Shown piece after piece: positions 17,437-25,046 of a DNA stretch of 64,000 bases (positions are counted from its first letter, which is position 1; the number at the start of each line of letters is the position of its first letter). This stretch comes from Phocaeicola_A sp045545095 (lineage in GTDB: Bacteria; Bacteroidota; Bacteroidia; Bacteroidales; Bacteroidaceae), in contig JAZQAG010000029.1 of NCBI GenBank assembly GCA_045545095.1, positions 62,001 through 126,000 on the forward strand, in the 5' to 3' direction. The position numbers were made by a program, and so were the translations under genes. The notes below the pieces were generated by a model. It was not told the origin of the DNA and did no database searches. It worked only from the letters and a program-made list of their open reading frames with translations.

Positions 17437-19968
17437 ATGATGAAAATATTGAAAAAAGTATGGCCTGATGTGGCGATGATAGCTTTATTTGTATTGATTT
17501 CATTCGTTTATTTCTATCCGGCCAATGTCGAAGGGTTGGTATTAGGGCAGCATGATCATGCCGCAGGTATAGGTGCTGGGCAAGAAGCTACAGAGTACTA
17601 CAAACGAACGGGAGAACGTACGAGATGGACCAACTCACTTTTTGGCGGTATGCCCACTTATCAGATGGCTCCCAGTTACGAGTCAAGTGATACTTTGTCG
17701 TGGATAGAAAGAGCTTATCGCCTTAATCTCTCGGGATATACATACTATGTATTCATTATGCTGTTGGGATTTTATATCTTACTTCGTGCTTTTGATTTTC
17801 GGGCATGGATGGCTGCTCTCGGTGCTGTACTTTGGGCCTTTTCATCCTATTTCTTCATCATTATTGCTGCCGGACATATCTGGAAAGTTCTGACGTTAGC
17901 TTATATTCCTGTGACTATTGCTGGTATGGTTCTGATTTATCGGGGCAGATGGTTGTGGGGAGCTTTGTTGACTGCTCTTTTTGTAGGGCTTCAGATACGT
18001 TCAAATCATGTGCAGATGACCTATTATTTTCTTTATCCCATGTTCTTTATGGCGGTGGCATATGGCGTGGAGGCTTGGCGAAATAAGAAATTGACACAGT
18101 TCTGGAAGTCTTCGGTGGTATTGTTGGTTGCAGGTTTGTTAGGTGTGTGTACCAATTTGTCAAATTTGTACCATACTTATGAGTATAGCAAAGAGACGAT
18201 GCGCGGAAAGAGTGAGCTTGTGAAAGCTAATTCTGGTAACCAGACCAGTAGTGGCTTGGAACGTGATTATATCACAGCATGGAGTTATGGTATCGGAGAA
18301 ACTTGGACCCTACTTGTTCCAAATGCTAAAGGAGGTGCATCTGTTCCGATGGGGCGTAATAAAAAAGCGATGGAAGATGCTGATCCTACTTACCGTAGCC
18401 TGTATAATCAGATTGGACAATATTGGGGTGAACAACCAGGAACATCAGGGCCTGTATATGTAGGGGCATTTGTAATTGTACTCTTTGTTTTAGGTCTTTT
18501 TATTGTTCGTGGTCCGATGAAATGGGCTCTTTTAATAGCAACAATACTTTCAATCTTACTTTCGTGGGGAAAGAATTTTATGGGATTTACAGACTTTTTC
18601 CTTGATTATGTGCCCATGTATGCCAAATTCCGGGCTGTGGCTTCTATTTTGGTGATTGCAGAATTTACTATTCCTTTATTGGGCATGTTGGCTTTGAAAG
18701 AGGTTGTACAACGTGTGAAGGATGGAGAACTGAAAGAGCCATGCTATTTGAATGGACGTGTGAATCTGTTGAAATGTATTTTTATCAGTATTGGTATAGT
18801 CGGAGGAATTACATTGCTTTTTGTCCTGATGCCAGGTTTGTTTTTCCCCGAATATATTTCTACCAGTGAAATGGCCATGTTGAAAAATGGTCTTCCTGCA
18901 GAGCATTTGAATCCGTTCTTGGCAGATCTGATAGAGGTTCGTCAGGGTATTTTTGTTTCTGATGCATGGCGTAGCTTTATTATTATATTGGTAGGGGCTG
19001 TCATCGTGTTGGCTTTCGCTTGGCGCAAAATAAATGCGAAATGGATGGTCGGGCTATTATTCGTTTTGTGTTTATTCGATATGTGGCAGGTGAACTTGCG
19101 GTATTTGAATCCGGATGACAAGTCACAATTTACCCCTAAGCGTTCTATTGCTAATACTTTTAAGAAAAATGCAACTGATGAAATTATTCTTCAGGATAAA
19201 GCTCTTGATTATCGTGTGCTGAATTTGGCAAGTAACACATTCAATGAAAACAATACCTCCTATTTCCATAAGAGTGTAGGTGGATACCATGCTGCCAAAC
19301 TTCGTCGTTATCAGGAAATGATAGAAGAACATATTGGCAATGAAATGCGGAGTGTAATGGAAGAAGTTGTACGCACCAATGGCGCAATGGATAGTGTGCA
19401 GGTATCTAAGTTCCCCGTTTTGAATATGTTGAATACCCGTTGGCTTATTATGCCAACTCAAGGTGGAAATACCATGCCAATATTTAATCCTCATGCTTTT
19501 GGAAATGCTTGGTTTGTGGATAACGTAATGTATGTGAATAATGCAAACGAAGAAATTGAGGCATTGCATCATGTAAGTCCGAATGAAACAGCCGTTGTAG
19601 ATGCTAAATTTAAAGAGCAGGTCAAAGCTGTTACTTCAGATGGTTCTGTCATCTTGAAAGAGTACGATGCTAATCGTTTGGTGTACGAGACAGAATGCGC
19701 CGCTGATGGTGTCGTGGTTTTCTCGGAGATATACTATCCTGGTTGGCGTTCTTATATCGATGGCGAAGAGGTTGAGCATGGGCGTGCTAACTATATCTTG
19801 CGGGCGATGAATGTACCAAGTGGTAAGCATACTATAGAATTTGTTTTCGACCCACAATCATTGCATGTGACAGAGACCATTGCCTATATAGCTTTATCTC
19901 TGTTATTAATAGGTTTTGTCATCGCTGTTGTGATGGAATTCAGAAAACGGATTGTTGCTAAGTCCTGA
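17437..19968 (+). CDS. YfhO-like multipass membrane protein
   Basis: This 843-residue protein has a dozen or so membrane helices in its first 530 residues, then a soluble domain and a final C-terminal helix (about 815-835). The first extracytoplasmic loop (QHDHAAGIGAGQEATEYY, GGMPTYQMAP) resembles the YfhO family, a GT-C-type group linked to glycosylation of envelope polymers in Gram-positives. The soluble part contains a YYPGWRSYIDGEEV stretch also typical of YfhO proteins. The substrate in Bacteroidales is unknown. A lipoprotein gene follows 25 bp downstream. Confidence 0.85.
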   Translation: MMKILKKVWPDVAMIALFVLISFVYFYPANVEGLVLGQHDHAAGIGAGQEATEYYKRTGERTRWTNSLFGGMPTYQMAPSYESSDTLSWIERAYRLNLSGYTYYVFIMLLGFYILLRAFDFRAWMAALGAVLWAFSSYFFIIIAAGHIWKVLTLAYIPVTIAGMVLIYRGRWLWGALLTALFVGLQIRSNHVQMTYYFLYPMFFMAVAYGVEAWRNKKLTQFWKSSVVLLVAGLLGVCTNLSNLYHTYEYSKETMRGKSELVKANSGNQTSSGLERDYITAWSYGIGETWTLLVPNAKGGASVPMGRNKKAMEDADPTYRSLYNQIGQYWGEQPGTSGPVYVGAFVIVLFVLGLFIVRGPMKWALLIATILSILLSWGKNFMGFTDFFLDYVPMYAKFRAVASILVIAEFTIPLLGMLALKEVVQRVKDGELKEPCYLNGRVNLLKCIFISIGIVGGITLLFVLMPGLFFPEYISTSEMAMLKNGLPAEHLNPFLADLIEVRQGIFVSDAWRSFIIILVGAVIVLAFAWRKINAKWMVGLLFVLCLFDMWQVNLRYLNPDDKSQFTPKRSIANTFKKNATDEIILQDKALDYRVLNLASNTFNENNTSYFHKSVGGYHAAKLRRYQEMIEEHIGNEMRSVMEEVVRTNGAMDSVQVSKFPVLNMLNTRWLIMPTQGGNTMPIFNPHAFGNAWFVDNVMYVNNANEEIEALHHVSPNETAVVDAKFKEQVKAVTSDGSVILKEYDANRLVYETECAADGVVVFSEIYYPGWRSYIDGEEVEHGRANYILRAMNVPSGKHTIEFVFDPQSLHVTETIAYIALSLLLIGFVIAVVMEFRKRIVAKS

Positions 19969-19992
19969 TTAGGTTAAATCTTAAAAACTGTA

Positions 19993-21366
19993 ATGATGAG
20001 AAATCACTTCTTCCTTAATATCCGTCGGCATTTGAGTGTGGCTATTGCCATGTTGGCTCTTGCTGTGTTTAGCTCTTGTGAGCGTATAGATTTTTCTGAA
20101 GAAGAGATCGGACAGTTTGAACAGGTGGATAATAAGGTGCGTGTGACAACTCGTGCAAATGCGGAAATAGCCTATCCCCTGACGTTGTATGCTTTTTCCA
20201 ATTCAAGTGGCCAACTTGTTGCGTCGGTTTCTGTTGATGATGAAACTGACGAAATTGCTCTCTCCCTACCTGCCGGGCAATACCATATGGTAGCTGTGGC
20301 TGGTTCAGAGGAATGTGCAGTGCCTGTATCCCCAACATTGGCAGATTACCTTGTATTACCCGCTAATGGAAGATTAGGTACCCCTCTGCAGGTTGGTAGC
20401 GCTGATGTTCCTGTTAATGGTGATGCTACAGTCAGTATTACTATGTATAATCAGGTGGCAGCCGTTGAACTTTCGTTAGAGGGTTTGCCAGAAAATGTCA
20501 CCTCTGTGAATGTGACTCTTTCCATGTTGCGGAATCGTTTGAGTTTTGGAGGAGCATTATCGGGTGATGTTGCTACGACCGTACCGCTTCAGCGTGAAGA
20601 GGCAGGCGGTGTTTGGACAGCTCCACCTTTTTACACTTTTCCTGGTAGCGGTGACAAACTTACCCTTAGCATTACCACAGTTTCTTCTTTGGGGACTCAA
20701 ACTTATGGATATACCCATGCTGGAACATTGAAATCTAATACACCTTATGAATTGGTCGGTAGTTATACGGATGGATTCACAGTTAACAGCGTAATTTCTT
20801 TAGCGGGTTGGAATAAGACTCAAGAGATTATTTTTAGCTTAAATAATGAGGAAGGAGCGACAGGATCTGGGGGTGACTCATCAGCAGATGGCGGAGAAGT
20901 AGCAGCTTTTCCTGAGGCCGGTAGTTTTTGGAATGGACATTTTGTAGCTCTTTCTGAGGTGGAAGATAATGGATTGACGGCTCGTTTGCTTCTACTTAGC
21001 TTAAGTGAATGGACAGGTGTCCCTTCTGCAACGAATGAGGAAGAACCTGAATTAGCCGTAGAACTGGCTGCGGAGTATGTAGAAGAAGACTTGGCCGAGT
21101 GGTGTATTCCGACTCGGGAAGAGGTAAAGGCTATGCGCGCTTCGATTGGAGGGGAAAATTTGTCGGCAACTAATGTCACTTTGGCTGAATATGGGGCCGT
21201 TCTTTTGTCTGATGGAGTTAAGGACTTGGAGGGGAATAATCTTCGTTATCTTTGTGACGATGGGGCTTTCTCGTTTACGTGGACAGGCAGCAATATTTCT
21301 ACGTGTGGTAGTAAACGTACTTACAACCTTCGTATGGTGAAGTCTGTTACTGTAAGTTTGAAATAG
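19993..21366 (+). CDS. Fimbrillin-like surface lipoprotein
   Basis: The 457-residue protein has a signal peptide ending in VFSSCERID, so it is a lipoprotein. Residues 45-270 are beta-rich, with the pattern of the FimB/Mfa2 and fimbrillin-like group (ITMYNQVAAVELSLEGLP, WTAPPFYTFPGSGDKLTLSI). After a Gly/Ser/Glu linker (about 280-300) comes a second domain with WCIPTREEVKAM and NLRYLCDD, seen in proteins that sit at the outer surface. An adhesion or pilus-tip role is possible but no other fimbrial genes are nearby. It lies 25 bp after the YfhO-like gene. Confidence 0.7.
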   Translation: MMRNHFFLNIRRHLSVAIAMLALAVFSSCERIDFSEEEIGQFEQVDNKVRVTTRANAEIAYPLTLYAFSNSSGQLVASVSVDDETDEIALSLPAGQYHMVAVAGSEECAVPVSPTLADYLVLPANGRLGTPLQVGSADVPVNGDATVSITMYNQVAAVELSLEGLPENVTSVNVTLSMLRNRLSFGGALSGDVATTVPLQREEAGGVWTAPPFYTFPGSGDKLTLSITTVSSLGTQTYGYTHAGTLKSNTPYELVGSYTDGFTVNSVISLAGWNKTQEIIFSLNNEEGATGSGGDSSADGGEVAAFPEAGSFWNGHFVALSEVEDNGLTARLLLLSLSEWTGVPSATNEEEPELAVELAAEYVEEDLAEWCIPTREEVKAMRASIGGENLSATNVTLAEYGAVLLSDGVKDLEGNNLRYLCDDGAFSFTWTGSNISTCGSKRTYNLRMVKSVTVSLK

Positions 21367-21398
21367 ACAGAAATAGTATAATAATTTGAATCGTGAGT

Positions 21399-22289
21399 AT
21401 GAACCCACAGAGTTATATACAGACATTGGTTGCTGCCGTGGAGCAATTGTCCGAGGCTTCGTCCTATACTGGCCTTTGCCACCATCATCGTCAGGGACAG
21501 CCCTTGCCTTCGGCCGAGCAGTTGGAGCGGATTGTAAACCTTGCCCGCGCCATTCTTTTCCCTGGATATTTTGGTAACTCCAGTGTGAATGCCCAGACGA
21601 TGACTTATCACATTGGGGTGAACGTAGAGCAACTTTACCACCTGCTGGTCAACCAGATTCAGGCTGGATTGGCTTTCAACTTGCCGGAAGAGGGTGGGGA
21701 TGCAGAGACACTCTGTGAACAGGCCCGTCTGCTGGCTGCTCAATTCATCGGTCGTCTGCCGGAAATGCGCCGCACATTGGCTACCGACGTGGAAGCTGCC
21801 TATAATGGAGACCCTGCCGCCACGAACTACGGCGAGGTCATTTGTTGCTACCCGGCTATCCGTGCCATCAGCAACTACCGCATTGCTCACGAACTGTTGG
21901 TGTTGGGTGTACCCCTCATCCCTCGTATCATTACCGAGATGGCGCATAGCGAGACGGGCATAGACATCCATCCGGGTGCGACTATCGGCCACCACTTCAC
22001 CATCGATCATGGTACGGGTGTGGTGATTGGCGAGACTTGCATCATCGGCAACAATGTGAAACTCTATCAAGGTGTTACCCTCGGTGCAAAGAGTTTCCCC
22101 CTCGACGAACATGGAAATCCCATCAAAGGCATTGCCCGCCACCCGATATTGGAGGACGATGTCATCGTCTATAGTAACGCCACCATTTTGGGACGTATCA
22201 CCATTGGCCGTGGTGCCACGGTGGGTGGTAACATTTGGGTGACCGAGGATGTCCCTGCCGGGGAACGGATTGTACAGAGGAGGGGATGA
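21399..22289 (+). CDS. cysE: Serine O-acetyltransferase
   Basis: It makes O-acetylserine from serine and acetyl-CoA, the entry to cysteine synthesis. The 296-residue protein has a helical N-terminal domain and a C-terminal left-handed beta-helix of hexapeptide repeats. Signature elements are DIHPGATIGHHFTIDHGTG, VVIGETCIIGNNVKLYQGVTLGA and RHPILEDDVIVYSNATILG. The active-site His and Asp are in HPG and DHG. The ATG at 21399 is chosen over a GTG two codons upstream. Its codon use is more GC-rich than that of the preceding lipoprotein gene. Confidence 0.93.
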   Translation: MNPQSYIQTLVAAVEQLSEASSYTGLCHHHRQGQPLPSAEQLERIVNLARAILFPGYFGNSSVNAQTMTYHIGVNVEQLYHLLVNQIQAGLAFNLPEEGGDAETLCEQARLLAAQFIGRLPEMRRTLATDVEAAYNGDPAATNYGEVICCYPAIRAISNYRIAHELLVLGVPLIPRIITEMAHSETGIDIHPGATIGHHFTIDHGTGVVIGETCIIGNNVKLYQGVTLGAKSFPLDEHGNPIKGIARHPILEDDVIVYSNATILGRITIGRGATVGGNIWVTEDVPAGERIVQRRG

Positions 22290-22364
22290 AACGTTTGCAA
22301 AGCAAACAAAAACTCTTAATAGTTCTTAAATAATAATCGAAAAGCAATCATTATTTATTGATAT

Positions 22365-22406
22365 TCGATAAATATCTCTACTTTTGCATATCGATTATCG
22401 ATAAAT
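22365..22406. promoter_or_regulatory. Promoter and candidate XRE operator of the DUF2975 operon
   Basis: A perfect -7 element TACTTTTG lies at 22379-22386. Immediately after it, TATCGAT-T-ATCGATA (22389-22403) is a perfect 15-bp palindrome over the expected start of transcription. The half-site TCGATAAAT occurs at 22365-22373 and again at 22398-22406, exactly 33 bp (three helical turns) apart and flanking the -7 element. This is the arrangement expected of a repressor-controlled, probably autoregulated, promoter. Confidence 0.6.
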
Positions 22407-22450
22407 GCGCGCATGATTTATCAGATTAAGAACATTAAAAGAGTTATTTT

Positions 22451-22927
22451 ATGAATGCAAAAAAGTATTTGAATCAAATGAAGGGCATATTTGTTGTCGC
22501 TTCATTGGCTGCGTTGTTTTGGCTTTATTGGACGATAGGAAGAACGATTTATTCACTGGCGGATTGGGATATTGAGATCCGTGAAGGGTTTAAGGGCATT
22601 CTCCAATGGGGTATTGTCATCGGATATTGTTTCTTTTCGCTGTGTTTGGTTGCGGTGCAGATGTGGTTTCTTATTCGACAAATAAAAAGTTTGAAAAAGG
22701 GAATCATGTTTGATAAAGGATGTGCGACTTTTATTTTTTCTTGGGGTATATTGTGGTTCTTGTATGATTTCTGTTCGACAAATCTGGGGTTGATGTACGG
22801 GCATCATGCTTTTGATACAATAACAATTGATGGGACGATGGTGGGAATCCCTTTGGTAGCCATTACTTTTGCGATACTCTATAAGATGGCAGCCGAAATA
22901 TCAGAAGAACAAAGTCTAACCATTTAA
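22451..22927 (+). CDS. DUF2975 membrane protein
   Basis: The 158-residue protein has four membrane helices (about 12-35, 55-80, 95-115 and 130-150) and matches the DUF2975 pattern, including the loop IKSLKKGIMFDKGC before helix 3. DUF2975 genes are very often paired with a small Cro/C1-type regulator, as here, where the regulator follows after 9 bp. The molecular function is unknown. The operon has a palindromic promoter. Confidence 0.85.
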   Translation: MNAKKYLNQMKGIFVVASLAALFWLYWTIGRTIYSLADWDIEIREGFKGILQWGIVIGYCFFSLCLVAVQMWFLIRQIKSLKKGIMFDKGCATFIFSWGILWFLYDFCSTNLGLMYGHHAFDTITIDGTMVGIPLVAITFAILYKMAAEISEEQSLTI

Positions 22928-22936
22928 AATGATATT

Positions 22937-23152
22937 ATGCCTTTAATCGTAAATTTAGACGTTGTGATGGCTAAGCGAAAGATGTCGCTCAACGAACTCT
23001 CAGAAAAGGTTGGGCTTACTCAAGCCAACCTTTCCATTCTCAAAACCGGCAAAGCCAAGGCTGTACGTTTCTCTACACTTGAGTCCATTTGCAGAGTGTT
23101 GGAATGTCAACCCGGTGACCTGCTTGAATATCGGGAAGATGTTGCAGAATAG
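22937..23152 (+). CDS. Small Cro/C1-type HTH regulator
   Basis: Seventy-one residues form a single xenobiotic-response-element helix-turn-helix domain: MSLNELSEKVGLTQANLSIL supplies the two DNA-binding helices and LESICRVLECQPGDLLEY the end of the domain. It lacks a sensor domain, as usual for the YozG-like partners of DUF2975 proteins. It probably binds the palindrome at 22389-22403 and controls its own operon; this is inference from position. Confidence 0.9.
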   Translation: MPLIVNLDVVMAKRKMSLNELSEKVGLTQANLSILKTGKAKAVRFSTLESICRVLECQPGDLLEYREDVAE

Positions 23153-23301
23153 GGAAAAACAGTTGTCTGCCGCTGAATATTTGCCAGACTTCTTCGATTA
23201 TTCTGCTTTTTTTTGTTTCTTTGCAATTTAATTGGTTTAATATGCTTTTTGGAGGTATAAAAAGCGTGGGAACCTGATTTATGAACATTTGAACAGAAAT
23301 A

Positions 23302-24894
23302 ATGGAATTTGAACTCATCGCCAAGACCTTCCAGGGACTGGAGGAGGTGCTGGCAAAAGAGCTTACCGCACTGGGAGCAAACAATGTAGAGATTGGCAGA
23401 CGAATGGTTTCATTCACTGGCAATAAAGAGATGATGTATCGTGCCAATTTCAGTCTGCGTACGGCTTTGCGTATTTTGAAACCTGTCAAACATTTCAAGG
23501 CCCAGTCTGCTGACGAGGTTTATGAAGCTGTGAAAGCGATTGAATGGGAACAGTATTTGACGAATGAGAAAACTTTTGCAGTGGATGCAGTGGTATTCAG
23601 TGATGAGTTCCGCCATTCGAAGTTTGTAGCCTACAAGGTAAAGGATGCTATTGTGGACTATTTCCGTGAAAAGACAGGCGACCGTCCCAATGTGCGGTTG
23701 AATAATCCTGATTTATCACTTAATATTCATGTGGCGCAGGACAAATGTACCCTGTCGCTCGACTCATCGGGCGAATCGCTTCACCGTCGCGGCTATCGCC
23801 AGGAGACGATGGAGGCTCCGCTCAACGAGGTGTTGGCAGCCGGTATGATACTGATGACCGGTTGGCAAGGCGAGTGCGACTTCATTGACCCCATGTGTGG
23901 TTCGGGCACATTACCCATCGAGGCGGCCCTCATTGCCCGTAACATTGCGCCGGGAGTATTCCGCAAAGAATATGCCTTTGAGAAGTGGAACGATTTTGAT
24001 CAAGAACTTTTCGATTACATCTATAATGATGATTCGGCCGAACGTGAGTTTGAACATAAAATATATGGCTACGACAACAACCGTCAGGCCATCGAGGTGG
24101 CTACCCGCAATGTGCGTGCGGCCGGATTAACAAGCGAAATAGAACTGAAGTTGCAGGATTTTGCTGATTTCCAGACTCCCCAGGAGAAGGCCATTATCGT
24201 GAGCAACCCACCGTACGGTGAACGTATCTCGGCGGACGACCTGTTGGGACTTTATGCCATGATTGGGAACCGTTTGAAGAATGTCTTCAAGGAAGGTGAT
24301 GCCTGGATATTGAGTTACCGCGAAGAGTGTTTCGATAAGATAGGCCTGAAACCATCAGTGAAGATTCCTGTGTTCAATGGAGCCTTGGCATGCGAGTTCC
24401 GCAAATACCAACTGTTCAGCGGACGATACAATGACTTCCGTCGTGATGGGGAGGAACTGACCGAACGCAGAGAGCGTAGGGAACGGGATGAACTCCGTGC
24501 CGGTACGGGACGCTATGAAGAGCGTCGTCAGCGTCGTTTTGAGGAGCGGAAAGAGCGTGATGACCGTCGTGGTAAACGTGATGGTGACCGCCGTTTCAAG
24601 AAAGATACCGACCGTGCCCGTAAGGATGACCGTCGCGAGCGTAAGTTTGACGACCGTCCTCGTCGCGATGACCGCAAGTTTGATGGAGAACGTAGGTTTG
24701 ATGGAGAGCGTAAGTCCGACCGTAATCGTAAGGACGGTGGATTCAAACCTCGTCGCGAAGAGCGCGACCAGAAGCAAGAGCGTCGGTTTGGTACATGGAA
24801 ACAGACCGATGAAGAGCGCGAACTCCGCGGTGAACGTAAACGACTCAGCGGCATTCAGGCAATGAGTTTTGAACCAAAGAAGCCGGAGGAATAA
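23302..24894 (+). CDS. THUMP-domain rRNA (guanine-N2)-methyltransferase with charged tail
   Basis: The first 375 residues are an RlmL/YcbY-type class I methyltransferase: an N-terminal ferredoxin-like/THUMP region (about 1-165), then MCGSGTLPIEAALIARN for SAM binding and the catalytic NPPYGER. It probably makes m2G in 23S rRNA. From about residue 378 to 515 the protein changes to a low-complexity tail of Arg, Asp, Glu and Lys (units such as RRDDRKFDGERR), with tandem near-repeats in the DNA around 24660-24720. It ends with a short ordered-looking SGIQAMSFEP. Such tails can bind RNA or the ribosome. Confidence 0.92.
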   Translation: MEFELIAKTFQGLEEVLAKELTALGANNVEIGRRMVSFTGNKEMMYRANFSLRTALRILKPVKHFKAQSADEVYEAVKAIEWEQYLTNEKTFAVDAVVFSDEFRHSKFVAYKVKDAIVDYFREKTGDRPNVRLNNPDLSLNIHVAQDKCTLSLDSSGESLHRRGYRQETMEAPLNEVLAAGMILMTGWQGECDFIDPMCGSGTLPIEAALIARNIAPGVFRKEYAFEKWNDFDQELFDYIYNDDSAEREFEHKIYGYDNNRQAIEVATRNVRAAGLTSEIELKLQDFADFQTPQEKAIIVSNPPYGERISADDLLGLYAMIGNRLKNVFKEGDAWILSYREECFDKIGLKPSVKIPVFNGALACEFRKYQLFSGRYNDFRRDGEELTERRERRERDELRAGTGRYEERRQRRFEERKERDDRRGKRDGDRRFKKDTDRARKDDRRERKFDDRPRRDDRKFDGERRFDGERKSDRNRKDGGFKPRREERDQKQERRFGTWKQTDEERELRGERKRLSGIQAMSFEPKKPEE

Positions 24895-24910
24895 GACTCA
24901 AAGGAGTTAT

Positions 24911-25010
24911 TTTCAGACGCAGATGACGCGGATGACGCAGGTTTTCTTGTTTTGTTATATCCTAAGAGGCTATAATTTATCCGCGTTATCCGCGTCATCT
25001 GCGTCTGAAA
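24911..25010. repeat. Long hairpin built from 9-bp tandem repeats
   Basis: The left arm (about 24911-24938) and right arm (about 24983-25010) are inverted repeats of about 28 bp with one G-T mismatch, which would be a G-U pair in RNA. The loop is about 44 nt. Each arm contains tandem 9-bp units of the form GACGC(A/G)GAT. It lies between the methyltransferase and S9 peptidase genes and may end the former's transcript. Confidence 0.85.
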
Positions 25011-25046
25011 GATAATGATGTACCTTATTCGATAAATAGAATCATT

